A stretch of 64,000 nucleotides of DNA from Treponema parvum (GCF_017893945.1 NZ_CP054257.1:434001-498000), one strand, 5' to 3'; shown: positions 9,344-18,228, numbered from the stretch's first letter. Notes: a model not told the origin generated them from the sequence alone. Numbers and translations are program-made.

Positions 9344-10096
9344 TCATATTGGATGATTGCCCCAAACTGTAGCTTTTTCTTTTTTTCTTCTATCAATATA
9401 GTCTAAGATAGAGGAAAAAGAGGAGTTAAGTATTCTTTCTGCAGGGTATTCGAGCTCCTTGAGAAGTTCCAGAGATTCTTTTACATCACCGACTCGATAC
9501 ATGATGTGAGCATCTGATGTAGCAACTACGGGAACATCATATTTTTTGCAAAGTCTAATTATATCTGAACAATTTTCTTTGCTTCCTTTTCTTACGGTAA
9601 AGGAGTTGGAATTGATTTCGAGAATCTTACCTGAATCTTTGAGAGCTTTTATAACAACTTCGTGTTCAAAATCATATACGGGATTTCCTGCATGGCCAAG
9701 GCAATCAACATATGGGTTCTTTATTACATTCAGCCAGCCCTCCGTATTTTCTTCCTTTGTTCCAAATTCAATTGCCTCGATGTGGTAGGATGCTATGACC
9801 CAATCTAAAAAATGGAGTATCGAAGGATTGAGGTCTATTCGTCCTTGAAAGCTTTTTATGTTTACTTCCGCTCCCTTAAAAACCCTTATCTCGTCCAAGA
9901 ACTCGGGAATAGAGTTAAGACAGAAAAAGTGATGAGAAATAGCGCCATCTTCCGTTTCAGGACCATGGTCTGTCCATCCTATGCATTGTAGCCCTAGTTT
10001 CTTTGAGTAGGCGATGTTTTCTCCTATGGTTGAGTAAGCGTGTTGGCTTACTAATGTATGTGTATGCATATCCCCAATGATTTTATATTCTCTCAT
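9344..10096 (-). CDS. PHP-domain phosphoesterase (YcdX/histidinol-phosphatase type)
   Basis: Predicted metal-dependent phosphatase of the PHP superfamily, 250 aa from the ATG at 10096; a more distal in-frame ATG at 10135 lies in the regulatory region. Metal-ligand motifs are visible: DMHTHTL (about residues 6-12), WTDHGPE (about 42-48), KGAEVNI (about 74-80), YHIE (about 104) and a C-terminal ATSDAH (about 207-212). The gene is divergent from a ugp-like operon that encodes a phosphodiesterase, so it may hydrolyse a phosphate ester arising from the imported substrate; that is inference. Codon use is AT-rich like the rest of the block. Confidence 0.85.
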   Translation of the reverse strand: MREYKIIGDMHTHTLVSQHAYSTIGENIAYSKKLGLQCIGWTDHGPETEDGAISHHFFCLNSIPEFLDEIRVFKGAEVNIKSFQGRIDLNPSILHFLDWVIASYHIEAIEFGTKEENTEGWLNVIKNPYVDCLGHAGNPVYDFEHEVVIKALKDSGKILEINSNSFTVRKGSKENCSDIIRLCKKYDVPVVATSDAHIMYRVGDVKESLELLKELEYPAERILNSSFSSILDYIDRRKKEKATVWGNHPI

Positions 10097-10144
10097 ATAT
10101 ATAGTATAAATTAATTTATCAACATATTGCAACATATTTTGTAT

Positions 10145-10169
10145 TTATATGAAATATTATTTCATATAA
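10145..10169. promoter_or_regulatory. Perfect palindrome, candidate operator
   Basis: Arms TTATATGAAAT (10145-10155) and ATTTCATATAA (10159-10169) form an 11-bp perfect inverted repeat with a 3-base centre. It lies in the divergent promoter region between the PHP gene and the transporter operon, and it is the best candidate site for the LacI-type regulator encoded at 15251. Confidence 0.6.
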
Positions 10170-10170
10170 T

Positions 10171-10209
10171 ATGCAATTTACTTGCATTATGACCAAAATC
10201 ATCTATAAT
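10171..10209 (+). promoter_or_regulatory. Transporter operon promoter with overlapping inverted repeat
   Basis: TTGCAT (10182-10187), 16 bases and a perfect TATAAT (10204-10209) form a good promoter about 30 bases before the binding-protein gene. The -35 box is the right arm of an inverted repeat ATGCAA (10171-10176) / TTGCAT (10182-10187), so a repressor bound there would block polymerase. Confidence 0.6.
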
Positions 10210-10240
10210 TAAGTTATATATTTTACAGGGAGGATCTTTT

Positions 10241-11587
10241 ATGAAGAGACTTGCATTTGCACTTTTTGTGTTGTTTGTTATTATTGCTCCAATTTTTGCC
10301 GGCGGAGCCAAGGAAAAGAGCGTAGATGGAGGAATGGAGGTGATTACGCTCAAGATTTCACATAATATGGACTTTATCACAATCCCTGAGGCAGTTGTCG
10401 GTGCAGCGGAGCGACTAAACGCCAAGTACGAGACTGAAGGCAAAAACATTAGAATTAAGTTTGAAAAGGATTATCAGACAATTGATTGGACTGAGTATCA
10501 GAATAACATTGTGTTCGCTCACAAGGTAAACGATGCTCCGGATTTCTATGCAATCGCAGACCCGGCTTCTCTAATCAAGGCAGGACTTCTTTTGGACATC
10601 ACCTCTTTCGTAAAGGAGAATCAGGATGTCTTTACAATGGCTGCTTTTGACGGTGTTACTGTAGATGGAAAGGTTTATGCGTATCCGCCAGACCTCCCGA
10701 CAAGGGTTATATACTATTCCAAGGAAGATCTTGTAAAAATAGGATGGACAAACTATGAGATTGAAGCTCTTCCCAGTCGTGTAGCTTCTGGTGAATTTAC
10801 CCTAGAAGATTTCATTGCTCTTTGTAATGAGGTTGTTGAAAAAGGCGGGGCAAGGTACGGTCTTGAGCATAGGCCAGGAAGAGGTCCAGACTTTCTTGAT
10901 GTTATGAAAGCTCTTGGCTGTGAATATTATACTGCTAATGGAGAGCTTGTATTTGATTCTGAAGGCCTTACGAGATTCTTTAAGTTTACTTATGATAACG
11001 CCAACATAACAAAGATTACACCAAACAACCTCAATCAGATGGGATGGTCTACAATTAACCAACATGTTGGAACAGGTGAAGCTTTTGCTTATTATGGTCC
11101 AATCTTTTCTGTAGGATATGTTGCCAGTGCTGTAAAACTCTCCAATGAAAAAATTGCGGAAAAGGAAGCATTTATTCTCTTTCCAAAAAGTCGGTATACC
11201 AATGGACCTTTTACCGTTGCGGCTCCACAATATATCGGAATCAGTGCTGATACAAAATATCCGGAAATTTGCCTTGATATTCTGGCAGAGCTTTCCAATG
11301 ATTCTTCCGATCTTCTTGCTCTCCATGGTGCAAAAATCAACTCGCTTTTAGCTGTCAAGGATGCAAATAAGAATGAAAAGGTTCTTGCTAATCCAATTGT
11401 AGGCAAGGTGACATACATGAGTGACTATGCAATTACAGTCCCATCTGTCAATGGTTTGAACACTTTCCTTGGAGAACTCTTCAAGCAGATTGTCGCTTTA
11501 GAGCTTGGTGAAACTACACCTGAAAAAGCTTTGGCTGACCTGAAGACTCAGACGGCGCTTAACATTAAAAACGTAATTTACAAGTAG
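10241..11587 (+). CDS. Family 1 solute-binding protein of the ugp-like ABC importer
   Basis: Periplasmic substrate receptor for the ABC importer encoded next, 448 aa. The signal peptide runs to about residue 20 and ends FAGGAKE, a motif common at the mature start of spirochaete binding proteins; there is no lipobox Cys. Residues 40-440 match the SBP_bac_1 fold, with IDWTEYQNNIVFAH and PDFYAIADPASLIKAGLLLDI typical of the family. AGGGAGG lies 7 bases before the ATG. The gene order, ending in a glycerophosphodiester phosphodiesterase, equals that of E. coli ugpBAECQ, so glycerol-3-phosphate or its diesters are likely ligands, though a sugar cannot be excluded. Confidence 0.85.
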   Translation: MKRLAFALFVLFVIIAPIFAGGAKEKSVDGGMEVITLKISHNMDFITIPEAVVGAAERLNAKYETEGKNIRIKFEKDYQTIDWTEYQNNIVFAHKVNDAPDFYAIADPASLIKAGLLLDITSFVKENQDVFTMAAFDGVTVDGKVYAYPPDLPTRVIYYSKEDLVKIGWTNYEIEALPSRVASGEFTLEDFIALCNEVVEKGGARYGLEHRPGRGPDFLDVMKALGCEYYTANGELVFDSEGLTRFFKFTYDNANITKITPNNLNQMGWSTINQHVGTGEAFAYYGPIFSVGYVASAVKLSNEKIAEKEAFILFPKSRYTNGPFTVAAPQYIGISADTKYPEICLDILAELSNDSSDLLALHGAKINSLLAVKDANKNEKVLANPIVGKVTYMSDYAITVPSVNGLNTFLGELFKQIVALELGETTPEKALADLKTQTALNIKNVIYK

Positions 11588-11659
11588 GATGATTAGTTGT
11601 GATAAATGGAAAGGATGTGAGGATCTCTTTTCTGTTATTTTTGTAACCAGGAGGGACAA

Positions 11660-12553
11660 TTGAAGAACAAGGCTGTTAAAGGTTATGCTTTTCTTTCACC
11701 GTTTCTCATTCTCATCTCCCTCTTTTATATTGTACCTTCAATCTTGACAATAGTGATGTCATTTACATCTCTGGATGGTGCCTTCATATGGGAATGGTAT
11801 GGTTTCAGGAACTATATCAGGATTTTCAAGGATCCCAATACTTTTGTGATTCTTCGAAATACAATCGTTTATATCGTAGTGACTATTGTATTTACGTTGG
11901 TGTTGGATCTCTTTATTGCAATCATGACTACCTACTTTATAAAAAGTGAGAAATGGTCTAGCTTCTTTAAGTCGTTAATCATGATTCCTATGATTACTCC
12001 GTCAGTTATCTATTCAGTGCTTTGGATCTGGTTTCTTGATGCTTCTGAGGCAGGATTCATTAATCATGTCCTAATGTCACTATGTAGGAATTTTGAGCCT
12101 ATTAACTGGATAGCAAAATACCCGTTTGTAGTTATTGTAATAGCTCAGCTTGTAGTGTCATTGGCGTATGGATCGATTATTTTCTCGTCTGCTATTAAAG
12201 CCATTCCTGACAATCAGTTTAAGGCTGCCCATGTGGACGGAGCGAGCGAATTGGAAATAGTTAAGACAATTATTATTCCTAACATATCTCCACACATAAA
12301 GTTTATAGCAATGTGGGAGACGCTCGGTCTTATGACTAACTACATAAATATTCTACTTATAACCAATGGAGGTCCGCTGATCAGGACGGAGGTATGGGCA
12401 CTTTCTGCATATCACAAGGCTTTTGTGGGACAGGACTACGGATATGGCGCAGCAATTTCAGTACTTCTGATTTTGATAGTTTTCATGTTGATGCTTCTTT
12501 TTAAGTGTGCAGAAGAGATTAAAAGAAGGAGGGATGCAGCAAATGAAAAGTAA
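11660..12553 (+). CDS. ABC importer permease (UgpA/MalF type)
   Basis: Inner-membrane permease of 297 aa with about six hydrophobic segments (near 8-30, 70-95, 105-130, 155-180, 210-235 and 265-285). The cytoplasmic EAA loop that docks to the ATPase is HVDGASELEIVKTIIIPNISP near residues 190-212 (only its G-centred core matters). It starts with TTG at 11660, preceded by AGGAGGG. It pairs with the next permease, with which it overlaps by 11 bases. The position equals UgpA in the ugpBAECQ order. Base composition is AT-rich with AGA/AGG arginine codons, unlike genes outside the block. Confidence 0.87.
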   Translation: MKNKAVKGYAFLSPFLILISLFYIVPSILTIVMSFTSLDGAFIWEWYGFRNYIRIFKDPNTFVILRNTIVYIVVTIVFTLVLDLFIAIMTTYFIKSEKWSSFFKSLIMIPMITPSVIYSVLWIWFLDASEAGFINHVLMSLCRNFEPINWIAKYPFVVIVIAQLVVSLAYGSIIFSSAIKAIPDNQFKAAHVDGASELEIVKTIIIPNISPHIKFIAMWETLGLMTNYINILLITNGGPLIRTEVWALSAYHKAFVGQDYGYGAAISVLLILIVFMLMLLFKCAEEIKRRRDAANEK

Positions 12554-13394
12554 TAAACCTGTACTTACTAGAAAGGAAAAAAAGAGACAGAATCTCGCAA
12601 TAGTCGTTATGTTTCTGTTCATCCTTCCTGTTGCTGTGATGTTTGCATCATTTTTCGTAATGGCCTTTTTCAAGGATGGAGAGTTAACACTGCAGAATTT
12701 TGAGTTTGTCGTTAGAGCAATGAAACTTAGAGATCAGACCACAATTCAGCCGATAGGAAAGGCTCTTGGTAATTCAGTTATCTTTACGCTTTGTGTTACG
12801 TTTGCAGAAGTTGTAATCAGTCTTCTTGCAGGATACGCTTTATCTAGACTTAGCTTTAAAGGAAGAAGGACAATACAAACAGGGCTTTTGATCCTAAGAA
12901 TGTTTCCAACCTTGTTGTTGCTCATTGCGGTTTTGTACGTGTTGATGGCTTTCGGTATTGCCAATACACTTTTGGGTGTTGTTCTGGTTGCAATTGCATT
13001 TAGGCTTCCCGGCTCCACGTATATCATAAAAAATTTTTTTGATAGTATACCAAGGGATATTGAGAATTCTACATTGGTAGATGGTTGTACAAGATTCTCA
13101 GGTTTTAGACAGGTAATAATCTATCTGGTTAAACCAGGAATAGTTTCTATAACCGTATTCTCGTTTTTATCAGCATGGTCGAACTTCATCCTTTTCAACA
13201 CTCTTCTTTTTGGAAATAAGACACCGGTTATAGCCACATACATCAGAGCCATTACAAGAAATGAACAAATGATTGCCTCCTTTAACATTGTTGCAGCGAT
13301 GGGAATTATCTATATGCTTCCTGTGCTTGTATTTTTCATTATGACACAGAGACAATTGATGGAAGGAAATATCAATTCAAGCAAGGGATTTTAA
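12543..13394 (+). CDS. ABC importer permease (UgpE/MalG type)
   Basis: Second permease subunit, 283 aa from the ATG at 12543. That start is chosen because GGAGGG ends 9 bases upstream; it lies inside the end of the previous gene, giving an 11-base overlap and translational coupling. It has six predicted membrane spans and the EAA-loop sequence STLVDGCTRFSGFRQVI near residue 180. The C-terminus RQLMEGNINSSKG is typical of MalG/UgpE proteins, which end in a short segment after the last helix. It forms the channel with the upstream permease. Confidence 0.87.
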   Translation: MKSNKPVLTRKEKKRQNLAIVVMFLFILPVAVMFASFFVMAFFKDGELTLQNFEFVVRAMKLRDQTTIQPIGKALGNSVIFTLCVTFAEVVISLLAGYALSRLSFKGRRTIQTGLLILRMFPTLLLLIAVLYVLMAFGIANTLLGVVLVAIAFRLPGSTYIIKNFFDSIPRDIENSTLVDGCTRFSGFRQVIIYLVKPGIVSITVFSFLSAWSNFILFNTLLFGNKTPVIATYIRAITRNEQMIASFNIVAAMGIIYMLPVLVFFIMTQRQLMEGNINSSKGF

Positions 13395-13395
13395 T

Positions 13396-14508
13396 ATGAT
13401 TGAAATAAAAAACCTCAGAAAAGAATTCAACCACGATGTAATTGCATTAGACAACTTCAGTTTAAAGATTGAGGATGGTGAGTTCATTGCTCTTCTAGGA
13501 CCTTCTGGGTGTGGGAAGTCTACAACTTTGAATTGCATATCAGGCCTTATGGATCCAACCTCAGGGGAGATTCTCTTCAATGGTCAGGATGTAACTCATC
13601 TTGAGCCTAGAGATAGGAATATCGGAATGGTTTTCCAGAGCTATGCTCTTTATCCGCATCTATCAGTATTGGAGAATATCGCTTTCCCATTGAAGCAGAA
13701 GAAGGTTTGCAAAGAAACTAGATATAAGAAAGCTACAGAGGTTGCAAAGGTTCTTCAGATTGAGCATCTTTTAGGGCGTAAGCCCCATGAGCTTTCTGGA
13801 GGTCAACAACAAAGAGTCGCATTGTGTCGTGCTATAGTCAAAGAACCGCACGTTCTGCTTCTTGATGAGCCGATGAGCAATCTTGATGCAAGATTAAAGA
13901 TAGAGATAAGAGAAGTAATTAAGGATATTCATCAGAAGCTTGGCATTACCTCAATCATCGTAACTCATGATCAAGAAGAGGCAATGGCTCTTGCCGATAG
14001 AATTGCGATTCTTGATTGTGGTAGGACTCAGCAGTTTGATACACCGGATAATCTCTATGAGAAACCAGTAAATCTATTTGTTGCTAATTTCATGGGAAAT
14101 CCTCCTATGAATTTCATAAAAGCAAAACTAGATGGTTCAAAGATAAAAATTGGCGACATATCATTTGAGTCTTCGGTTATTCTTTATTCTCACCCAAATG
14201 AGGCAGATATAAAGCTTGGGGTTAGATCTCACCAGATATCATTTTCTCTTGATAAGACCACTAAAACTCCCATCAGAATGGAACTTAGAAATGTTGAAAA
14301 TCTTGGAAAGGAGCTTCTAGTTTACGGTTATGTTGACGTAGATAATGAAATTCGTGTTTCTGTGATAGATAAAGGGATGTACCAAGCTATCGGGGAAAGA
14401 ATAAAAACCGGTCGGGAGGGTTATATTGGGTTTGGCAGCAGGTATAACGTATTTCTTTTATCAGACGGTAACAATATAGTAAATTTTGGATGCAGTAAAG
14501 ATGCGTGA
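13396..14508 (+). CDS. ABC importer ATPase (UgpC/MalK type)
   Basis: Cytoplasmic ATPase of 370 aa that powers import. It has Walker A GPSGCGKST (about residues 36-44), a Q-loop in GMVFQSYALYPH, the signature LSGGQQQR (about 134-141), Walker B LLLDEP (about 154-159) and the switch His in VTHDQEEAMAL. Residues 240-370 form the TOBE/regulatory domain found in MalK and UgpC. It starts 2 bases after the permease stop and overlaps the following phosphodiesterase gene by 8 bases. Such ATPases can serve several permeases, so it need not be specific to this importer. Confidence 0.92.
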   Translation: MIEIKNLRKEFNHDVIALDNFSLKIEDGEFIALLGPSGCGKSTTLNCISGLMDPTSGEILFNGQDVTHLEPRDRNIGMVFQSYALYPHLSVLENIAFPLKQKKVCKETRYKKATEVAKVLQIEHLLGRKPHELSGGQQQRVALCRAIVKEPHVLLLDEPMSNLDARLKIEIREVIKDIHQKLGITSIIVTHDQEEAMALADRIAILDCGRTQQFDTPDNLYEKPVNLFVANFMGNPPMNFIKAKLDGSKIKIGDISFESSVILYSHPNEADIKLGVRSHQISFSLDKTTKTPIRMELRNVENLGKELLVYGYVDVDNEIRVSVIDKGMYQAIGERIKTGREGYIGFGSRYNVFLLSDGNNIVNFGCSKDA

Positions 14509-15235
14509 ATTATTAGAAAAACATAGAGCATCAGGTAGTACCAGGCCTCTAATAGGAGGACATAGGGGCTGTGAGTGTCAGTGGCCTGAAAACTCTATAA
14601 AGGCAATGGAAGAGGGTATACGACAAGGAGCTGATTATCTTGAGATAGACATACAGCTCACTAAGGACAATATTCCAATAGTTTTTCATGATATAGAAGT
14701 TAAGGAAAAGACCGGTCTTGATGGTTATGTTCAGGATCACATCTATCAAGAACTGAAGGATACCTTTGCACCACCTACATTTATGGAAGTAATGGAATGG
14801 GGAAAGAAAAACAAGGTTTATTTTGCTTTAGAAATTAAAAGCTATAATTGTATAAATGGAGAGCAGAACCTGAAGCTAATGCCTATTCTTGATGATGTTG
14901 TAAGGCAGTATGATATGTATTCCCATGTTGAGGCTTTTAGTGTTGACTGGAGAGCACTCAAGAAGCTTAAGTCAATAAATCCTCTTTTCGATATAGGTCT
15001 TATTTCTCCTGTTGTTCCTGCTGATAGTATTGCATTGCTGAACGAATATGATGCATTTATTTATCTTAGTTACGTGTGGAATATGAGAAGGGGTGATGTC
15101 GAATACATGCAAAAAAACGGAATATATGTCTCCGGTGCTATTCTCCGTGACATGAATTTGATTGAATATGCAAAAAGTATTGGTGTTGATATGTTTGAGT
15201 TTGATAAACCAGAGCTATTGGGTTATATTGAATAG
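14501..15235 (+). CDS. Glycerophosphodiester phosphodiesterase (UgpQ type)
   Basis: This 244-aa cytoplasmic enzyme of the GDPD family hydrolyses glycerophosphodiesters to glycerol-3-phosphate and an alcohol. The catalytic pattern is intact: GGHRGCECQWPENS (residues about 18-31, with catalytic His and Arg), then EIDIQLTKDNIPIVFHD with metal-binding Glu/Asp and the second His, and ALEIKSY with a further Glu. The ATG at 14501 overlaps the ATPase stop; an upstream in-frame TTG at 14486 is possible. Its place as last gene of a binding protein-permease-permease-ATPase run is the strongest clue that the importer takes up glycerophosphodiesters. Confidence 0.9.
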   Translation: MRELLEKHRASGSTRPLIGGHRGCECQWPENSIKAMEEGIRQGADYLEIDIQLTKDNIPIVFHDIEVKEKTGLDGYVQDHIYQELKDTFAPPTFMEVMEWGKKNKVYFALEIKSYNCINGEQNLKLMPILDDVVRQYDMYSHVEAFSVDWRALKKLKSINPLFDIGLISPVVPADSIALLNEYDAFIYLSYVWNMRRGDVEYMQKNGIYVSGAILRDMNLIEYAKSIGVDMFEFDKPELLGYIE

Positions 15236-15250
15236 CAGGAGAGTTTTTCA

Positions 15251-16252
15251 ATGGTAACAATCAATGACATTGCCAGAGAATCCGGTGTTTCGCCGGCAAC
15301 TGTTTCCAGATATCTTTCAAAGGGACATAGAGGTGTGGTAGCAACTAAAAGGGGCAGAGAAATATACAAGACGGCTCTAAGGCTCGGTTACAAAAACATG
15401 GAATCACTTCCTTCTCCCAAAAAAATTCTTGTTGTACACAAGGATAAACATTTTCATGAAAAGGTTGATAATGCATATTATTTTTCTATAAGGAACGGTA
15501 TTGAGGAAGAGGCTGCATTGAATGATGATAGGTTGAGCTATATTTCATTGTCACTTTTGAATAAGGAAGTGTATGATGTGGATGGTGCTATCCTGATTGG
15601 AAATCACAAGAAAAATGATGTGGAGAGGATTCTTTCCTTTATAAAGACAGATAATGTAGCATTCGTAGGTAAGCTTGGATTTCCCCCAAATGCCCATGAT
15701 ACAGTCACGTATGATGTAGAGACCTGTGTAATGCTTTGCTTGGATGCACTTAGAATTAAGGGTAATATGTCGGTTTTATTTGTTGACGGCAGGGATACCG
15801 CGGATATTCCTTTTATGTATCATAAAATTACCAGCGTTATCGGTTATATAAGGCAATATCCGGAGATGAAGTTCAAGGGGAACATTGAGTGTGATGGATT
15901 TGGTTCAAATGCGGGTTATAATGCCATGAATGATTATCTTGCTTCGGGCGGAGAGATTCCTGATGCAATATTTACTGGTACTGATCCGCTTGCTATTGGA
16001 ATAAGGAAGGCATTGGAAAAGAAGGGGTTACACAACGGAAAAGACTACTCGTTGGTGTCTATTAATGGTGATGATGCCGTCAAATGGTTGGAGCCTTCAA
16101 TTGTATCTGTATGCTTTGACAGTAAGGAGATGGGAGTTGAGTCTATCAGACTATTGCATGAGAGAATGAAGAACCCGTTGAGAAAACACAGGTGCGTATA
16201 TTTTGCTCCATATTTAACTGATGGAGGATCCATAATTGATCGTAATCAATGA
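15251..16252 (+). CDS. LacI-family transcriptional regulator
   Basis: DNA-binding regulator of 333 aa. The N-terminal helix-turn-helix is TINDIARESGVSPATVSRYL (residues 3-22), and the hinge and ligand domain follow. The C-terminal sugar-binding-like domain contains IPDAIFTGTDPLAIGIRKAL and SLVSINGDDAVKWLEPSIVSV, the usual LacI/GalR core. It sits 15 bases after the phosphodiesterase gene (AGGAGAG before the ATG), so it is probably the local regulator of the importer operon, acting on the palindromes at 10145-10187. In E. coli the ugp operon is controlled by PhoB; here control by a substrate-like effector is suggested instead. Confidence 0.9.
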   Translation: MVTINDIARESGVSPATVSRYLSKGHRGVVATKRGREIYKTALRLGYKNMESLPSPKKILVVHKDKHFHEKVDNAYYFSIRNGIEEEAALNDDRLSYISLSLLNKEVYDVDGAILIGNHKKNDVERILSFIKTDNVAFVGKLGFPPNAHDTVTYDVETCVMLCLDALRIKGNMSVLFVDGRDTADIPFMYHKITSVIGYIRQYPEMKFKGNIECDGFGSNAGYNAMNDYLASGGEIPDAIFTGTDPLAIGIRKALEKKGLHNGKDYSLVSINGDDAVKWLEPSIVSVCFDSKEMGVESIRLLHERMKNPLRKHRCVYFAPYLTDGGSIIDRNQ

Positions 16253-16403
16253 ATGGATAAAGCGGGATAAAGAAGTGTACCTATGTCGGAGTTGTACTAC
16301 TCGTTAGAGCAGAACACACGGTAATACCGATGTAATATTTCTTGTAAGCGCCGATACCGATTTAATACCGTCGATCGAATTTATATAAAAACAATTATTT
16401 TAT

Positions 16404-16432
16404 TTGTCGATAGCCGTATTTTGTTATATAAT
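16404..16432 (+). promoter_or_regulatory. Putative promoter for the 16506-rnhA pair
   Basis: TTGTCG (16404-16409), 17 bases and a perfect TATAAT (16427-16432) predict a transcript starting near 16439. It marks the return to host-type sequence after the AT-rich block. Confidence 0.55.
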
Positions 16433-16505
16433 AAAATGCGCTTCGATTAAAAACGGAAAAACACCCTGTCGAAGTTTTAAAAATAATTGCAAAAGGGTTG
16501 GCAAA

Positions 16506-16700
16506 ATGGCAGACTTATTGGTCCTTGTGGCTGTGGCGGGTTTGAGCTTTATGTCTTTGTCGATCGCAAAGCGGCAGGCGGAGACTGAAAAAACTTTTTA
16601 TCCTTGGCGGGATTCCAAAAAAGGGCGCCGGAATCAAAAGAACCCGCTATTTTACAAAAATTACGGAAGCTCCGTTCGTCGGATTTTAAAATATGAGTGA
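16506..16700 (+). CDS. Small putative membrane protein
   Basis: A 64-aa protein is possible from the ATG at 16506, preceded by AAAGGG. Residues 3-20 (LLVLVAVAGLSFMSLSI) form one hydrophobic segment, and the rest is strongly basic (KRQ, KKGRRNQK, RRILK). No family is recognised. Its reality is supported by an 8-base overlap with the rnhA start (translational coupling), a Shine-Dalgarno and a good upstream promoter. It could still be a non-coding leader of rnhA. Confidence 0.4.
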   Translation: MADLLVLVAVAGLSFMSLSIAKRQAETEKTFYPWRDSKKGRRNQKNPLFYKNYGSSVRRILKYE

Positions 16701-17160
16701 AAATAGCGAATCGTCTGAAATTTTTGTTTATACCGACGGCGGATGTTCCGGAAATCCCGGCCCCGGCGGTTGGGGCTGCGTCGTTCTTGCGGACGGACGA
16801 GAGATCCGTAAAAGCGGCGGTGAAAAACTTACGACAAATAACAGAATGGAACTTACGGCCGTAATACAAGCCTTCGTTCTGATCGGACAAAATTCTTCAT
16901 GGACTTCGCGAAAGATCACGGTCTGTACCGACAGTCAGTATGTTAAAAACGGGATTACTCAATGGATTACCGCTTGGAAAAAAAATAACTGGAAAACGTC
17001 CAATAAACAGCCTGTCAAAAATCAGGATCTGTGGATTACGCTCGACGTTCTTGCTTCACGTTTGAATTTGAACTGGAATTGGGTAAAAGGACATGCGGGC
17101 ATAAAATACAACGAAATCTGCGATTTTCTTGCGGGCGAAGAGATTAAAAAATTCGTTTAA
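16693..17160 (+). CDS. rnhA: Ribonuclease HI
   Basis: Endonuclease that degrades the RNA strand of RNA-DNA hybrids during replication and R-loop removal. The length of 155 aa is typical. All catalytic residues can be placed: Asp in YTDGGCSGNPGPGGW (about residue 12), Glu in NRMELTAV (about 53), Asp in CTDSQYV (about 79), His in VKGHAG (about 134) and Asp in EICDFLAGE (about 144). The ATG overlaps the small upstream gene. It is followed by a segment containing a 21-bp sequence repeated at 20397. Confidence 0.97.
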   Translation: MSENSESSEIFVYTDGGCSGNPGPGGWGCVVLADGREIRKSGGEKLTTNNRMELTAVIQAFVLIGQNSSWTSRKITVCTDSQYVKNGITQWITAWKKNNWKTSNKQPVKNQDLWITLDVLASRLNLNWNWVKGHAGIKYNEICDFLAGEEIKKFV

Positions 17161-17168
17161 GGCGATCG

Positions 17169-17189
17169 ACAATCTCGCCGCAGATTCGA
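17169..17189. repeat. 21-bp repeat after rnhA (copy 1)
   Basis: ACAATCTCGCCGCAGATTCG plus A at 17169-17189 is identical to 20397-20417. Both copies lie a few bases after a stop codon (rnhA and the outer-membrane protein), so the unit probably belongs to a 3'-end hairpin family. Confidence 0.6.
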
Positions 17190-17284
17190 TGTGAAGCTTG
17201 AAGCGGCTGAGGATGTCGAACTCCGTACGAATCAAGCGTTCGTGAGCGTTGCAGAAAAGTCTAATTCTTTTCAATTTAAATGAT

Positions 17285-18223
17285 ATGTGTTTGCGCTCCG
17301 TTTTTTTTTACGGCCTATCGTGCTGTCTTGTTTTTTTGTTTTTACAGGGATGTTCGCTTGGAAACGAAGCTTATTTTTTTTGCGGGGAAACTTCGATAGA
17401 GCTCGCTTTGCCGTCATGGCCGCCTTACATTTCCGAAGACGGCGGCTCTTCCGTTTCAGATATTTCATATCCCGAATTGGAATGCTGGCTTATAGAATGT
17501 CAAACGGCGGAAAAATATTTTTCATTTTATGCGGATAAAAATGAAAGATCCGTAAAAATACGGCTGCCTGAAAATTTTCCGGCTTCCGTTCTGTCTTATC
17601 CCGTAACGAGACACAAAAACGGCAATGCGTTGTTTTTTTACCCTGCCGGCTGTATTTATCCGCAAAATGCCGAGCGTTTGTCGTGGCGTGAAGGTTTTGC
17701 TGCAAATATTTTAGCTTCTTTATATGCAGGCACAAAAGACCGCCGTCAAACCGCCGAATACGCTTCAACCTTTAACTGGCGGAGGTTAAAAGAAACCCTT
17801 TCGGCAAAAGAGGCTGAAAACTTGGCAAAGATAAATGATTCAATAACAGAAGGCCTTCCGCTTGGAAAACGGCCGACGTATTACAATCCGTGGAATCTCG
17901 ACAAGGATGTTGTACTCCGATCGATCGCGCAAAGATCCTTTAACATCCGCAAATTGAATTTGCCCCTTTGCTTGAATATTTCCGGTGATGACGAGGTTGT
18001 TGCATCCTTAGGCGGAATAAGAGAGCTTTTATCGCCGTATATTCCGGAAAACGCCGAATTTCAGAAAATGAATTTTTTGACGATAATTAAAAAGGCGGAA
18101 AATAAAAGCCGTTTTTTATGCGGCGATCTGGTTGCGGTTCTTTCCGTTTCAACCGGCGGAAATTTGGCAGGTGGAAATTTGAAACTTGAATTATGTGCTC
18201 TTCCGTTGTACAGTGGAAAATAG
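17285..18223 (+). CDS. Treponemal lipoprotein of unknown function
   Basis: I do not recognise this protein, which has 312 aa from the ATG at 17285 (an in-frame TTG at 17249 would add 12). The N-terminus is a lipoprotein signal: hydrophobic CCLVFLFLQGC with lipobox Cys near residue 23. The mature part is rich in Ser, Tyr and Glu, with no domain I can name; TYYNPWNLDKDVVLRSIAQRSFNIRKL may be a conserved core. It is followed after only 5 bases by another lipoprotein gene on the same strand, so the two probably form an envelope operon with the outer-membrane protein at 19656. Confidence 0.65.
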   Translation: MCLRSVFFYGLSCCLVFLFLQGCSLGNEAYFFCGETSIELALPSWPPYISEDGGSSVSDISYPELECWLIECQTAEKYFSFYADKNERSVKIRLPENFPASVLSYPVTRHKNGNALFFYPAGCIYPQNAERLSWREGFAANILASLYAGTKDRRQTAEYASTFNWRRLKETLSAKEAENLAKINDSITEGLPLGKRPTYYNPWNLDKDVVLRSIAQRSFNIRKLNLPLCLNISGDDEVVASLGGIRELLSPYIPENAEFQKMNFLTIIKKAENKSRFLCGDLVAVLSVSTGGNLAGGNLKLELCALPLYSGK

Positions 18224-18228
18224 AAAAT

